The translations under genes and the position numbers were made by a program. This document shows, one piece after another, positions 16,088-25,236 of a stretch of 64,000 nt of DNA (position 1 is the first letter of the stretch; each line of letters begins with the position of its first letter). Source of the stretch: Faeciplasma sp045660445 (lineage in GTDB: Bacteria > Bacillota > Clostridia > Oscillospirales > Ruminococcaceae); the NCBI GenBank assembly GCA_045660445.1, contig JAZRDR010000016.1, forward strand, positions 1 to 64,000, given 5' to 3'. Below the pieces are notes generated by a model. That model did not search any database and was not told where the DNA came from. It saw only the letters and a program-made list of their open reading frames with translations.

Positions 16088-16750
16088 TTATTCGCCTGTA
16101 TACTCAACCAAAACTGCGCTTGTAACGCCTTCGGTTGCCAAAAGCTTATCCATAAATTCGGTGTTGCCCTTTTTAACCTTAACGTCAACGGTAAGCTCGT
16201 TTTCGCCCTTATATTTTGCTCTTCCGCGAAGCTTGGTCTTGTAACCGTCAAGCACCTTGTTAACTTCGTCGGTCGATTCATCAGTGTGCTTGATAACCAA
16301 AACGTATGTAGTCTTGCCTCTTCCGCAAACGGTGAAGAGAATGTAGATAACAGCAACGACAAGAGTTGCAACGATTGCAAAGGGATAAAGTCCTGCGCCC
16401 GAGGTTATGCCTGCTGCCAAGCCCCAGAACATAAAGCCAACGTCCAAGGGATCTTTAACTGCGGAACGGAAACGAACGATAGAAAGCGCACCCACCATAC
16501 CCAAGGAAAGAACAAGGTTAGAGCCGATGGTCAAAACGATGAACGAGGTTACAACTGTAACCAAAACGAGCAATACTGCAAAGTTTTCGCTGTAAACAGC
16601 ACCTCTGTAAAAGATCTTATAAACGAAATAGATAGCAAGTCCGCAAACTGCAGCGCACAAAAGCGAGACCAAAATGTATTCGATGGTCAAATTCTCAACC
16701 AAGCCCAGCTGCTCGATACTGTTTTTAAGTATGTTTCTGATATTATCCAT
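16088..16750 (-). CDS. DUF4956 membrane protein
   Basis: 220 residues. Four hydrophobic segments in the first 140 residues (for example YILVSLLCAAVCGLAIYFVY and NFAVLLVLVTVVTSFIVLTI), the conserved GMVGALSIVRFRSAVKDP turn of DUF4956, and a soluble C-terminal domain (about 150-220) with alternating charged strands. The function is unknown, but the family is found next to VTC-type polyphosphate polymerases and CotH kinases, as here. It follows the VTC gene by 22 bases in one operon. Confidence 0.85.
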   Translation of the reverse strand: MDNIRNILKNSIEQLGLVENLTIEYILVSLLCAAVCGLAIYFVYKIFYRGAVYSENFAVLLVLVTVVTSFIVLTIGSNLVLSLGMVGALSIVRFRSAVKDPLDVGFMFWGLAAGITSGAGLYPFAIVATLVVAVIYILFTVCGRGKTTYVLVIKHTDESTDEVNKVLDGYKTKLRGRAKYKGENELTVDVKVKKGNTEFMDKLLATEGVTSAVLVEYTGE

Positions 16751-16772
16751 GATTTATATTCCTTTCGATTTG

Positions 16773-17501
16773 TTAGTATTGCGGCTTGTATCTGCTTAAA
16801 ACGTCTCTGCAAATGCAGAATTTTGATAAGGCAAGCTTTGAGCCGTGTGTGTTTGAAACGATGTCTGCCAAAAACTTTGGCAAAACCGTATCGTATTTTA
16901 TTTCGAAGATAACTCCACCCTCGGGATATACGGGCAAAGTCATCATCTTCTCATCAAATATATCTGCGCTTTCAACTCCTGCGTGCAAAGCTTTGTCAAA
17001 AGTCAGTCGCACGTTTGAAACGGGGTGCAGATAAGCCTCTCTGTCATAGTCGACAACCACCGAGGGCTTAAGCCCTTTTGATTTTGCGACCGACAAAACC
17101 TCACGGCAAAGGTCGTTATCATAATCGGCAAGAGGTGAGAAGTCACCTTTTAAGATGCTTTCAAAGCACTCGCGACTGATGGATGCGCTTCGCTTGCAAA
17201 TGCGCGAGCCGCGTTTTTCCTTGCACTCAAGCTTTATGACCGAATCGGAGCAGTTATAAATTCTTATTCGGTATTTCTTTCTGTCGGCAGCCCCTGCGAG
17301 CTTTTCCCAATAAGCCGACCGGGAAATATCATCTAAATACAAGCTTCGGATGAAGTATTCGCCGTTTTCGCCCGCATTTTCATCAGGAGGCAAAAGAGCT
17401 TTAAGCCGCTTGCTCATAACCAGATAGTCGGGATATGAAAGCAAAAGCTTTATCTCGTGCCTGTATTTCTTAGGTTTTTGTGCCAATACGGTATCCTCCA
17501 A
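16773..17501 (-). CDS. VTC-domain polyphosphate polymerase
   Basis: 242 residues, a single VTC (tunnel-fold) domain. Seen are YRHEIKLLL at the N-terminus, YFIRSLYLDD, the basic strands KKYRIRIYN and IKLECKEKRG, a YDREAY turn and EIKYDTVLP near the end, matching the Arg/Lys/Glu residues that bind nucleotide, phosphate and metal in VTC4. Members make polyphosphate from ATP; activity here is inferred from the family. First gene of VTC-DUF4956, divergent from the CotH gene. Confidence 0.85.
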   Translation of the reverse strand: MEDTVLAQKPKKYRHEIKLLLSYPDYLVMSKRLKALLPPDENAGENGEYFIRSLYLDDISRSAYWEKLAGAADRKKYRIRIYNCSDSVIKLECKEKRGSRICKRSASISRECFESILKGDFSPLADYDNDLCREVLSVAKSKGLKPSVVVDYDREAYLHPVSNVRLTFDKALHAGVESADIFDEKMMTLPVYPEGGVIFEIKYDTVLPKFLADIVSNTHGSKLALSKFCICRDVLSRYKPQY

Positions 17502-17594
17502 TAAAATTGCATTATCAAATGCCGTTATGAATCAAATTATACACTCCTAAAGAAAACATTGCAAGAGCAACATTGTAATTTCATCCATTTTTTG

Positions 17595-17623
17595 TTTACA
17601 ACGACGAAAGTTTTTGTTATAAT
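17595..17623 (+). promoter_or_regulatory. Promoter of the CotH-family gene
   Basis: TTTACA (17595-17600), 17 bases, TATAAT (17618-17623). Confidence 0.75.
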
Positions 17624-17679
17624 AGCCTTATTATTTATTGTGGGCCCTTATGCCGAGCATTCTTTAAAGGTGGATTAAA

Positions 17680-20211
17680 ATGAATTCAAGCAAAAACTTA
17701 AGCATAAACAGATCGATACTTGTCATTGCCATTGCGGCGGTTCTCGTCATTGCCATTTTGGGCACCCTTTGGGCAGAAAATTTTGTTGCAATGAACCCGA
17801 CAAAGGTTGAGCCTGTTGTTTTATATGACGAAGAGGGCAACGAGATCGTTCAGGAAATAGCCATCGGTTCAACCAAGAACGAGGTGATATCCTTCTCGGT
17901 TGAAAGCGGATTCTATTCCGACACCCAAAAGCTTTATCTTAGCACCGACGATATTAACGCCGAGCGAATTTTATACACCAAGAACGGAAACGATCCACGA
18001 GTCACCGGTAAACTTTACCGCGAGGGGATAACCCTTAAAGAAAAGGACAACGGCGATATGAATGCATATTCGATTTCCGCCTGCATTGAATATACCGACG
18101 GCACTTTTTCCGACGTTGTCACACGTTCATATTTTGTCGACTCGGACATTGATGAAAGATTTGACTGCTTGGTATTCTCGATAACCATCAACCCTGAATA
18201 TTTGTATAATTACGAAGACGGCATCTTTATCGAAGGCAAGATGCGTGACGATTGGAAAGCCGCAAACCCCGGTATCAGTCACTCGGATATCGTTCCTACC
18301 GATCCTGCAAACTGGAACCAGCGCGGCAAAGCCTCTGAAAGACCTGCTTACGTTGAGATATATGAATATGACGGCGAATGTGTCATCTCTCAGGCTTGCG
18401 GACTTAGAATCTTCGGCGGCTGGTCAAGAGCGAACGGCCAGAAAAATCTTCGCCTTTATGCAAGAACCGAATATGACGCAGTTGACAACCGCTTCAGATA
18501 TGAATTCTTCCCCGAGGCAACCGATTCCTTGGGCAACAAGATAGATTCCTATAAAAAGCTTGCTTTGCGCACCGGCGCTAACGACGCAGGCTATGCTTAT
18601 TTGAGAGATGATATGATCTCCTATCTTGCTCAAGAAACCGAAGTTGAATCGAAATATTCCCGCCCTGCAGCTGTTTTCCTGAACGGTGAATATTATGGCT
18701 TTGCATGGTGTCAGCAGGTATTCTCTGCCGACCTTTTGGAGCATAAATATAACCTTGAAGAAAGCGAATGGGACATCTTAAAGGGTTGTGAATACATGAT
18801 CCGAGAGGACGATGACAACCCCTATTGGGCAGAAGCCAAGGCAGACTGGGAATATCTTCAGTCGTTTGCATATAAGGATCTTACAGACGATGCCTTGTAT
18901 GAGGAAGTTTGTCAGCTGCTCGACATCGATAACTTCTTGACCTATTATGCAATACACTCATATCTTGGCAACGGTGACTGGCCGAACAACAACTGGAAAG
19001 TGTTCAGATACAGTCTTGACAGAAATGCTGAACTCGTTCAGCCTGTTTTGACCGAGGCAGGTGAGGATATCACCGACGGCAGATGGCGATTCATGCTCTA
19101 CGATACCGACTTCTGCTTGGGACTTTACGACCACGATGCTTTTGAAAAACACATATACAAGCTCTTTGATGAGACCTATTTCAACGTTCAGCCCAAAGAT
19201 TGGGTTATCGACGTTCACGATGATGGTGAAAAATATTTAAGAAGCGACCTGCTTATAACTCTTTGCAAGCGCGAGGATGTTAGAGAGCGCTTTATGAGCA
19301 TTCTTTGTGACATTAAAAACTGGTATTACAGCCACGACCTTGTAAGCGAGACCATAGATGAGTTCCACACTTGGCGTCTGCACGAGCTTTACGAAGCCTC
19401 GAACATCGGCAAAGCAAGCATTTGGAGCGTCTCCGGCGAAATTGAAAAAATGAAGAACTGGCTTGAAACCCGTGATTACACCGCAGAGAAGCAGATCCAA
19501 AGCGCATTCCCTGAATATGATAAGCTTTATAAAGTAACTGTCAATCCCACAGACGGAGCTATCATTAACGTCAACACCGTTTCTTTAAGACCTGACGACT
19601 ATACATTTAAGGGCAATCATTTTGTGGGAGTTGACATTCCCGTAAGCTGTGAAATTGCAGACGGTTATGAATTTGATTATTGGACAGTTAACGGTGAAAA
19701 GGTTTACGAGGCAGAGTTTGTATTGGATGGCGAGGCATATCCTGACGGTGTGAAGATCGAGCTTGCTCTTAAGCCTGCTTCGGCAAGACTGAGACTTTCG
19801 GAAATATGCTATAAAGGCTCGAACAGCGACTATATCATTATCGAAAACTTCTCGAGCGAGACTCTTTCAACCAAGGATATGGTTATTTGGGACGGCGGAA
19901 ATGCAGAACCTTACGTTTTGCCCAACGCAACCCTTAAGCCGGGTCAGACCTTAAAGCTTGTTTGCCCCAACTATTCCTATGCCGATGCTATTGGATGCAT
20001 TGAATGTCCCTTCAATCTTAAAGAAGGCGAAACGCTGACGCTTTACACTCAGGGCGGCGAGATCATCGACGAAGTGTTCCTGCGTGACGGTAATGACGGC
20101 GCAACGCTTAAGCTTGATTATTTAACAGGCGACTATTATGAGATCTCAGTCCACGAAAAAACAAGGATCTTAGAAACCAAAATGCCCTCTTGGGGCGGCG
20201 GATGGTGGTAA
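17680..20211 (+). CDS. Secreted CotH-family kinase-like protein with lamin-tail domain
   Basis: 843 residues. An N-terminal signal anchor (about 11-33), a chitobiase/FN3-like domain (about 75-135, LYTKNGNDPRVTGKLY), then the CotH domain (about 155-600) with LRIFGGWSR, KLALRTGANDAG, YLRDDMISYLAQ, VFLNGEYYGFAW and the metal-binding YDTDFCLGLYD. After a bacterial repeat-like domain (about 605-690) there is a lamin-tail (LTD) domain (about 705-790, LRLSEICYKGSNSDYIIIEN). B. subtilis CotH is an atypical protein kinase of the spore coat; this version is an extracellular surface protein with a vegetative-type promoter, so I do not call it a spore gene. It is divergent from VTC-DUF4956, a frequent grouping. 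Confidence 0.85.
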   Translation: MNSSKNLSINRSILVIAIAAVLVIAILGTLWAENFVAMNPTKVEPVVLYDEEGNEIVQEIAIGSTKNEVISFSVESGFYSDTQKLYLSTDDINAERILYTKNGNDPRVTGKLYREGITLKEKDNGDMNAYSISACIEYTDGTFSDVVTRSYFVDSDIDERFDCLVFSITINPEYLYNYEDGIFIEGKMRDDWKAANPGISHSDIVPTDPANWNQRGKASERPAYVEIYEYDGECVISQACGLRIFGGWSRANGQKNLRLYARTEYDAVDNRFRYEFFPEATDSLGNKIDSYKKLALRTGANDAGYAYLRDDMISYLAQETEVESKYSRPAAVFLNGEYYGFAWCQQVFSADLLEHKYNLEESEWDILKGCEYMIREDDDNPYWAEAKADWEYLQSFAYKDLTDDALYEEVCQLLDIDNFLTYYAIHSYLGNGDWPNNNWKVFRYSLDRNAELVQPVLTEAGEDITDGRWRFMLYDTDFCLGLYDHDAFEKHIYKLFDETYFNVQPKDWVIDVHDDGEKYLRSDLLITLCKREDVRERFMSILCDIKNWYYSHDLVSETIDEFHTWRLHELYEASNIGKASIWSVSGEIEKMKNWLETRDYTAEKQIQSAFPEYDKLYKVTVNPTDGAIINVNTVSLRPDDYTFKGNHFVGVDIPVSCEIADGYEFDYWTVNGEKVYEAEFVLDGEAYPDGVKIELALKPASARLRLSEICYKGSNSDYIIIENFSSETLSTKDMVIWDGGNAEPYVLPNATLKPGQTLKLVCPNYSYADAIGCIECPFNLKEGETLTLYTQGGEIIDEVFLRDGNDGATLKLDYLTGDYYEISVHEKTRILETKMPSWGGGWW

Positions 20212-20288
20212 TCGTCAAGTTTCGCTTCGCTCAACTTACGATAGAAAAACGATTCTCGGCGTGAAACGCCTCGCGCGCAAGCGCGCCA
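20210..20288 (+). repeat. Direct repeat copy 1 after the CotH gene
   Basis: 79 bases starting at the CotH stop codon; nearly identical to 20367-20445, with single-base differences. It contains GGCGTGAAACGCC and GCGCAAGCGC hairpins. Confidence 0.85.
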
Positions 20289-20366
20289 TCGTTTTTCGGT
20301 GCCTGCCGTTCAGGGACTGTCTTCTCCTCAAGGGGAATGTGTCACCGAATGGCGACGGATGAGGTC
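20289..20366 (+). other. Spacer between the two direct repeats
   Basis: Contains TTCTCCTCAAGGGGAA and the complementary-looking GTCACCGAATGGCGAC, a composition often seen in small intergenic repeats of Clostridia. No coding potential. Confidence 0.4.
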
Positions 20367-20445
20367 AATCGTCAAGTTTCGCTTCGCTCAACTTACGATG
20401 GAAAAACGATTCTCGGCGTGAAACGCCTCGTGCGCAAGCGCGCCA
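20367..20445 (+). repeat. Direct repeat copy 2 after the CotH gene
   Basis: Second copy of the 79-base unit. The whole gap 20212-20597 (386 bases) holds only these repeats, a terminator and the degV promoter. Confidence 0.85.
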
Positions 20446-20472
20446 CTGTTTTCATTTCCTGCTAGTTACATA

Positions 20473-20505
20473 ATAAGAGCATCCTTTTCGGATGCTCTTA
20501 TTTAT
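20473..20505 (+). terminator. Terminator after the repeats
   Basis: AAGAGCATCC / GGATGCTCTT stem with TTTT loop, then ATTTATT. Confidence 0.8.
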
Positions 20506-20511
20506 TCTGTC

Positions 20512-20540
20512 TTTACAAACAAAAAAATATATGATATAAT
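20512..20540 (+). promoter_or_regulatory. degV promoter
   Basis: TTTACA (20512-20517), 17 bases, TATAAT (20535-20540), with extended TGA before the -10. Confidence 0.75.
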
Positions 20541-20597
20541 CGTCACGGTATTTTTTGTTGCATTCTCAACAATTTATTAAAGTATAGGAGATCAGTT

Positions 20598-21449
20598 ATG
20601 GCTAGGATAAAAATCACCTGCGATTCCACCTGCGACCTTACAAAGGAAATTTATGAAAGACTTAACGTTTCGGTTAAGCCCTTGGGCATCTATTTGGGCG
20701 AAGAGCTTAAAGAAGACGGCATAAGCGTAAACGCTCTCGAGATCTTTGATTACGTCTCTAAGACAGGCATTTTGCCAAAGACCTCTGCTTGCGGAATTAC
20801 CGAATACGAAGATTTCTTCAAGCCTTTTGTTGACGACGGCTATGATGTAATTCACATTAACATTTCAAGCGCTCTTTCCTCCTGCCACCAAAACGCTTCT
20901 TTGGCAGCTGAAGAATTGGGCCACGTATACGTTATCGACTCGATGAACCTTTCAACAGGCTCGGGCCATTTGGTTATGGAAGCTGCCGAGATGGCTGAAA
21001 GCGGAATGGAGGCTGCCGAGATCGCCGAAAAGCTTAACGAAATGAAGAATAAGCTTGAAGTCAGCTTTGTCGTTCAGACCCTTGACTATTTGCACAAGGG
21101 CGGACGTTGCTCGGGCGTTGCTGTTTTGGGCGCAAACGTATTAAAGCTTCGTCCCTGTATCGAGGTTGACCCTGCAACCGGTTCTATGGGCGTTGGCAAG
21201 AAATATCGCGGAAACATCAACAAGACCTTGCGCGATTACGTTACCGACAGACTTTCGGGAAGAGACGATCTTAATCTTAAGAGAATATTCGTAACACACT
21301 CTCACGCTCCTGCTGATGTTGTTGAAGAAGTTAAGGCATTGGTTAAAGAGCTTGCTCCCTTCACAGAGGTTATTGATACTATCGCAGGCTGCACCATCAC
21401 CAGCCATTGCGGACCCGATTGCTTGGGCATTTTGTTCTTCACAAAGTAA
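20598..21449 (+). CDS. DegV-family fatty-acid-binding protein
   Basis: 283 residues, full length. ITCDSTCDLTKE at the start, PKTSACGITEYEDFF, ISSALSSCHQNA and DSMNLSTGSGHLV are the lipid-binding signature segments; LDYLHKGGRCSGVAVLGANVLKLRP and the C-terminal SHCGPDCLGILF complete the family pattern. DegV/FakB proteins present fatty acids to the FakA kinase; no fakA is in the window. SD AGGAG 7 bases before the ATG. Monocistronic. Confidence 0.92.
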   Translation: MARIKITCDSTCDLTKEIYERLNVSVKPLGIYLGEELKEDGISVNALEIFDYVSKTGILPKTSACGITEYEDFFKPFVDDGYDVIHINISSALSSCHQNASLAAEELGHVYVIDSMNLSTGSGHLVMEAAEMAESGMEAAEIAEKLNEMKNKLEVSFVVQTLDYLHKGGRCSGVAVLGANVLKLRPCIEVDPATGSMGVGKKYRGNINKTLRDYVTDRLSGRDDLNLKRIFVTHSHAPADVVEEVKALVKELAPFTEVIDTIAGCTITSHCGPDCLGILFFTK

Positions 21450-21480
21450 TTTGATAACAAACGAGAGGATAAGTTAAAAA

Positions 21481-21508
21481 AAGACGGAAGCCAACACTTC
21501 CGTCTTTT
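21481..21508. terminator. Bidirectional terminator degV / symporter
   Basis: AAGACGGAAG / CTTCCGTCTT stem with T-run on either strand. Confidence 0.85.
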
Positions 21509-21516
21509 TATTTATT

Positions 21517-23061
21517 TTATTCCTTTGCCGACATTGCCTGAGAAGCGTTGACCATTACCTTCTCGTCATAGCAAGCAAATATTTCGCCAACTCTCTTTTC
21601 ATCAGGCTTTTTGGTGATAAGACTGACTATCGGCACGATGATTATTCCCAAAACCATTGCGAACGCACCGCAATTTATCGGGCTTTGCAAAAATGCAGGG
21701 AAGAGATCCTTTGCAAATGTGTTAACGATCATAACTGTCGGTCCCATTACCATGCAGACCATGCAGGCAACCTTTGTGGTCTTCTTCCAATAGAGGCCAT
21801 AGAGCAACGGTGCCAAGAATGCTCCTGCCAAGGCACCCCAAGAAAGTCCCATCATCTGTGCGATGAAGGTGATATTTGTCGTATACTGAACGATTGCGAT
21901 AACCACCGAAATGATTATAAACACAGCAAGCAAAACTCGCATGATGAAAACTTTTTTCTTCTCACTCATCTCTTTTTTAGAGAGGGGAACCAAGAAATCA
22001 AGCGTTAAGCTTGAGCTAGAGGTGAGAACAAGCGAGGAAAGAGTTGACATTGAAGCTGCCAAAACAAGCACGATGATAAGTCCCATCATAATATCGCTAA
22101 GGTTTGAAAGCATTGTGGGAACTATCGAGTCATATCCGTTTGCGGCAACCGATTCGGGAGTTGAGAAAAGTCTGCCGAATCCGCCAAGGAAGTAACATCC
22201 GCCTGCAACGACTGCTGCAAACAGGGCGGAGATGATGGTGCCTGTGTAAACGCTCTTTTCAGACTTGATGGCATAGAATTTCTGAACCATCTGCGGCAAG
22301 CCCCACGTTCCCAAAGAAGTGAGTATAACAACGCCAAAGAGGTTTGCGGGATCGGGGCCGAAGAAGGAAGCAAACACACCCGGCTGAGTGGAGGTTGCGG
22401 GATCGCTAACCTCGGCAAGAGCGGAAAGCGAGCCCAAGAAGCCGCCGTTTATCTTTAAAACTGCGCCGATAACCGCAACAATGCCAAAGAGCATGATTGT
22501 TCCCTGAATAAAATCGCTGATAACCGTTGCCATATATCCGCCTGCGATAACGTAGATCGCGGTGATAAGAGCCATTACGATGATGCAAAGGGTGTAATCA
22601 ATATTAAATGCCATCTCAAAAAGTCGGCTAAGGCCGTTATACAAAGAAGCGGTATAGGGAATTAAGAACACAAATATAAGAACCGCCGCAAGAATGCGCA
22701 TTGCGCGGGAGTCGAAGCGCTTTTCAAAGAAATCGGGCATGGTTGCGGAATTTAAGGAATGTGTCATAAGTCTTGTTCTTCTGCCCAAGATGACCCACGC
22801 CAAAAGCGAGCCGATGACACAGTTTCCGATACCCACCCAGGTTGAGGCGACGCCGAACTTCCAGCCAAACTGACCTGCATATCCGACAAATATAACAGCA
22901 GAGAAATAAGACGTTCCGTAAGCAAATGCAGAAAGCCACGGGCCGATGTTTCTTCCGCCCAAAACAAAGCCACCAACATCCTTGGTGCCTTTTGATGAAT
23001 AAATGCCGATAGCTATCATTATTGCAAAGAAAACTATAAGCATTGAAATTTTGATTATCAT
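21517..23061 (-). CDS. Sodium:solute symporter (SSS/SLC5 family)
   Basis: 514 residues with about 13 transmembrane segments. The N-terminal VLGGRNIGPWLSAFAYGTSYFSAV and the later GTWGLPQMVQKFYA and SSLVLTSSSSLTLDF match SSS transporters; the Ser-rich stretch lies where the second sodium site is found. Substrate cannot be told from sequence; proline, solute or sugar acid transport are all possible, so I give no symbol. Monocistronic with its own promoter. Confidence 0.85.
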   Translation of the reverse strand: MIIKISMLIVFFAIMIAIGIYSSKGTKDVGGFVLGGRNIGPWLSAFAYGTSYFSAVIFVGYAGQFGWKFGVASTWVGIGNCVIGSLLAWVILGRRTRLMTHSLNSATMPDFFEKRFDSRAMRILAAVLIFVFLIPYTASLYNGLSRLFEMAFNIDYTLCIIVMALITAIYVIAGGYMATVISDFIQGTIMLFGIVAVIGAVLKINGGFLGSLSALAEVSDPATSTQPGVFASFFGPDPANLFGVVILTSLGTWGLPQMVQKFYAIKSEKSVYTGTIISALFAAVVAGGCYFLGGFGRLFSTPESVAANGYDSIVPTMLSNLSDIMMGLIIVLVLAASMSTLSSLVLTSSSSLTLDFLVPLSKKEMSEKKKVFIMRVLLAVFIIISVVIAIVQYTTNITFIAQMMGLSWGALAGAFLAPLLYGLYWKKTTKVACMVCMVMGPTVMIVNTFAKDLFPAFLQSPINCGAFAMVLGIIIVPIVSLITKKPDEKRVGEIFACYDEKVMVNASQAMSAKE

Positions 23062-23119
23062 AACTGTTCCTCGTTTTATCTGTTTTAAAAAAGGGGTTTC
23101 CCCCCTCGAATCTGTTTAC

Positions 23120-23148
23120 AGTATAAAGCTTTAAAGCGTAAAAGTCAA
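23120..23148 (-). promoter_or_regulatory. Symporter promoter
   Basis: Minus strand TTGACT (23143-23148), 17 bases, TATACT (23120-23125). Confidence 0.7.
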
Positions 23149-23214
23149 TACCTAAATTCAAATTTCCTTCCGATAAATGCACAAAAACAATGATGCAAAC
23201 TTGTTTAAATTCCC

Positions 23215-23243
23215 TTGCAAATTGCATCCCAGTGTGCTATTAT
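23215..23243 (+). promoter_or_regulatory. Promoter of the small membrane protein and proS
   Basis: TTGCAA (23215-23220), 17 bases, TATTAT (23238-23243), with TGTGC before the -10. Confidence 0.65.
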
Positions 23244-23284
23244 ACCATTATCAATGCATATTTTATCGGAAAGGAGTGCCCGAA

Positions 23285-23533
23285 ATGCTTTTGGCTATCA
23301 CGCTGGGAGATTTGATGGAGTTCTTTTTAAAGTGCGGGCTCATCTTCGCAGGGCTTTATATTATAATAGTATTAACGCCCAAGATCGCCGGCTATATCGA
23401 CAAAAAGCGGGCACAAAGAAAAGACCCTTACGGTGGGGCGCCGAATCCCGCAAGGGTGGGACAAGATGATAAAACCGAAAAAATCGCTGAAGAAAGCGAA
23501 AATTTAAATACCGAAAGTAATACCGAAGAATAA
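23285..23533 (+). CDS. Small single-pass membrane protein of unknown function
   Basis: 82 residues. The ATG at 23285 has AAAGGAG 9 bases upstream, and an in-frame upstream ATG at 23177 would precede the promoter. One hydrophobic helix (about 12-32, LKCGLIFAGLYIIIVLTPKI), then a basic segment (DKKRAQRK) and an acidic, disordered tail. I know no family. It lies 24 bases before proS and is co-transcribed, as often seen for small conserved proteins of this clade. Confidence 0.7.
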   Translation: MLLAITLGDLMEFFLKCGLIFAGLYIIIVLTPKIAGYIDKKRAQRKDPYGGAPNPARVGQDDKTEKIAEESENLNTESNTEE

Positions 23534-23557
23534 ATATACAAATTGGAGAGATATGTT

Positions 23558-25000
23558 ATGGCTAAGAACGAAAAATTAGTTTCATCAATCACCTCGATGG
23601 ACACCGACTTTGCTCAGTGGTACACCGACATCTGCAAAAAAGCAGAGCTTATTGAATACACCAGCGTTAAGGGCTGTATGGTAATCCGCCCTTACGGTTA
23701 TGCTATCTGGGAAAACATTCAGCACATTTTGGACACAATGTTTAAAGAAACAGGCCACGAAAACGTTTGCCTTCCCATGTTCATTCCCGAAAGCCTTTTA
23801 AATAAGGAAAAGGATCACGTTCAGGGCTTCGCTCCTGAGGTTGCTTGGGTTACCCATGGCGGAAGTGAAAGACTTGAAGAGCGTTTGTGCGTTCGTCCCA
23901 CCTCTGAAACCCTTTTCTGCGAGCATTATGCAAATATCATCCACTCTTACAGAGATCTTCCCAAGCTTTATAACCAGTGGGTATCTGTTGTAAGATGGGA
24001 AAAGACAACAAGACCTTTCTTAAGATCCCGCGAATTCCTCTGGCAGGAAGGCCACACCATTCACGCAACAGCTGAAGAAGCTATCATCGAAACTGAAAAG
24101 ATGCTTAATATCTATGCTGATTTCTGCGAGAATGCTCTTGCAATGCCTGTTATCAAGGGCAAGAAGACCGAATCTGACAAGTTTGCAGGCGCAGTTTCAA
24201 CCTATGCTATCGAAGCTTTGATGCACGACGGTAAGGCTTTGCAGGCAGGCACCTCTCACTATTTCGGTGACGGCTTTGCAAAGGCATTCGATATTACTTA
24301 TACCGACAAGAACAACACTGTTCAGAATCCTCATCAGACATCTTGGGGTGTTACGACCCGTCTTATCGGCGCGATCATCATGACTCACGGCGACGATAAC
24401 GGTTTGGTATTGCCTCCTGCAGTTGCACCTATTCAGGTTGTTATCGTTCCTGTTGCTCAGCACAAGGAGGGCGTTTTGGAAAAGGCAAACGAGCTCTACG
24501 AAACTCTTAAGGCTGCAGGAATCAGAGTTAAGCTTGATGACAGTGACAACTCGCCCGGATGGAAATATTCCGAATATGAAATGCGCGGCGTTCCCGTTAG
24601 AATCGAGATCGGCCCCAGAGATATCGAAGAAAATCACTGTGTTGCAGTTTCCCGTCACAATCGCGAAAAGGTATTCCTCTCGCTTGACAACTTGGCTGAA
24701 TCCGTTAAGGAACGCTTGCAGGCCGTTCACGACGGAATGTATGCAAAGGCTTTGGCAAACCGCGAGGAAAAGACATATTCCTGCACTTCTTTAGAGGAGA
24801 TCAGAGAAATGCTTGCAACCAAGGGCGACGGTTTTGTTAAAGCAATGTGGTGCGGCGACGAAGAGTGCGAAGACAAGGTTAAGGCAGAGACCGGCGTTGG
24901 CTCGAGATGCATTCCTTTGGATCAGGAAAACCTTGATGACAAGTGCGTTTGCTGCGGCAAGCCCGCCAAGCACATGGTCGTTTGGGGCAAGGCTTATTAA
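23558..25000 (+). CDS. proS: Prolyl-tRNA synthetase, archaeal/eukaryote-like (class 3) type
   Basis: 480 residues from the ATG at 23558 (GGAGAG 7 bases upstream); an in-frame TTG at 23543 has no ribosome binding site. The class II core shows SVKGCMVIRPYGYAIWE, LCVRPTSETLF (motif 2 region) and TSWGVTTRLIGA; an anticodon-binding domain follows (about 285-385), and a C-terminal zinc-type domain with CGDEECEDK and CVCCGKPAKH ending in Tyr, the hallmark of the archaeal-like ProRS without the bacterial editing insertion. It charges tRNA-Pro. Confidence 0.95.
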   Translation: MAKNEKLVSSITSMDTDFAQWYTDICKKAELIEYTSVKGCMVIRPYGYAIWENIQHILDTMFKETGHENVCLPMFIPESLLNKEKDHVQGFAPEVAWVTHGGSERLEERLCVRPTSETLFCEHYANIIHSYRDLPKLYNQWVSVVRWEKTTRPFLRSREFLWQEGHTIHATAEEAIIETEKMLNIYADFCENALAMPVIKGKKTESDKFAGAVSTYAIEALMHDGKALQAGTSHYFGDGFAKAFDITYTDKNNTVQNPHQTSWGVTTRLIGAIIMTHGDDNGLVLPPAVAPIQVVIVPVAQHKEGVLEKANELYETLKAAGIRVKLDDSDNSPGWKYSEYEMRGVPVRIEIGPRDIEENHCVAVSRHNREKVFLSLDNLAESVKERLQAVHDGMYAKALANREEKTYSCTSLEEIREMLATKGDGFVKAMWCGDEECEDKVKAETGVGSRCIPLDQENLDDKCVCCGKPAKHMVVWGKAY

Positions 25001-25010
25001 TTAATAGTCA

Positions 25011-25145
25011 TAAGGGGAACCCCGAGCGGGTTCCCCTTATGTTATCCTCTCCTGCATTGGCTGCGCTCGCGCTCACGGAAGCAAACATTGTTTGCTTCCT
25101 GCGCCAATTAATGTGAAAAATTCGAGGCATAGCCCCGAATTTTTG
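25011..25145 (+). repeat. Terminator-linked intergenic repeat (family A, copy 1)
   Basis: Starts with the AAGGGGAACCCC / GGGTTCCCCTT hairpin, then CCTGCATTGGCT, CGCTCGCGCTCACG, a variable hairpin (GAAGCAAACA/TGTTTGCTTC), TGCGCCAATTAA, and ends with AAAATTCGAGGC / GCCCCGAATTTT. The same block order occurs at 56728-56856. Confidence 0.85.
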
Positions 25146-25160
25146 TTGTTTTTATTTTAT

Positions 25161-25197
25161 AAGAACCCCGAACGGGTTCCCCTTAAATTATCCCTTA
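25161..25197 (+). repeat. Truncated family A repeat
   Basis: AACCCCGAACGGGTTCCCC then TTAAATTATCCCTTA, matching the first part of the copy at 56728 more closely than the neighbouring copy at 25011. Confidence 0.8.
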
Positions 25198-25206
25198 AGA
25201 ACAAAA

Positions 25207-25232
25207 AGGACAGAGATAACTCTCTGTCCTTT
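25207..25232. terminator. Terminator of the acyltransferase gene
   Basis: AGGACAGAGA / TCTCTGTCCT stem with T-rich and A-rich flanks. Confidence 0.75.
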
Positions 25233-25236
25233 AATT

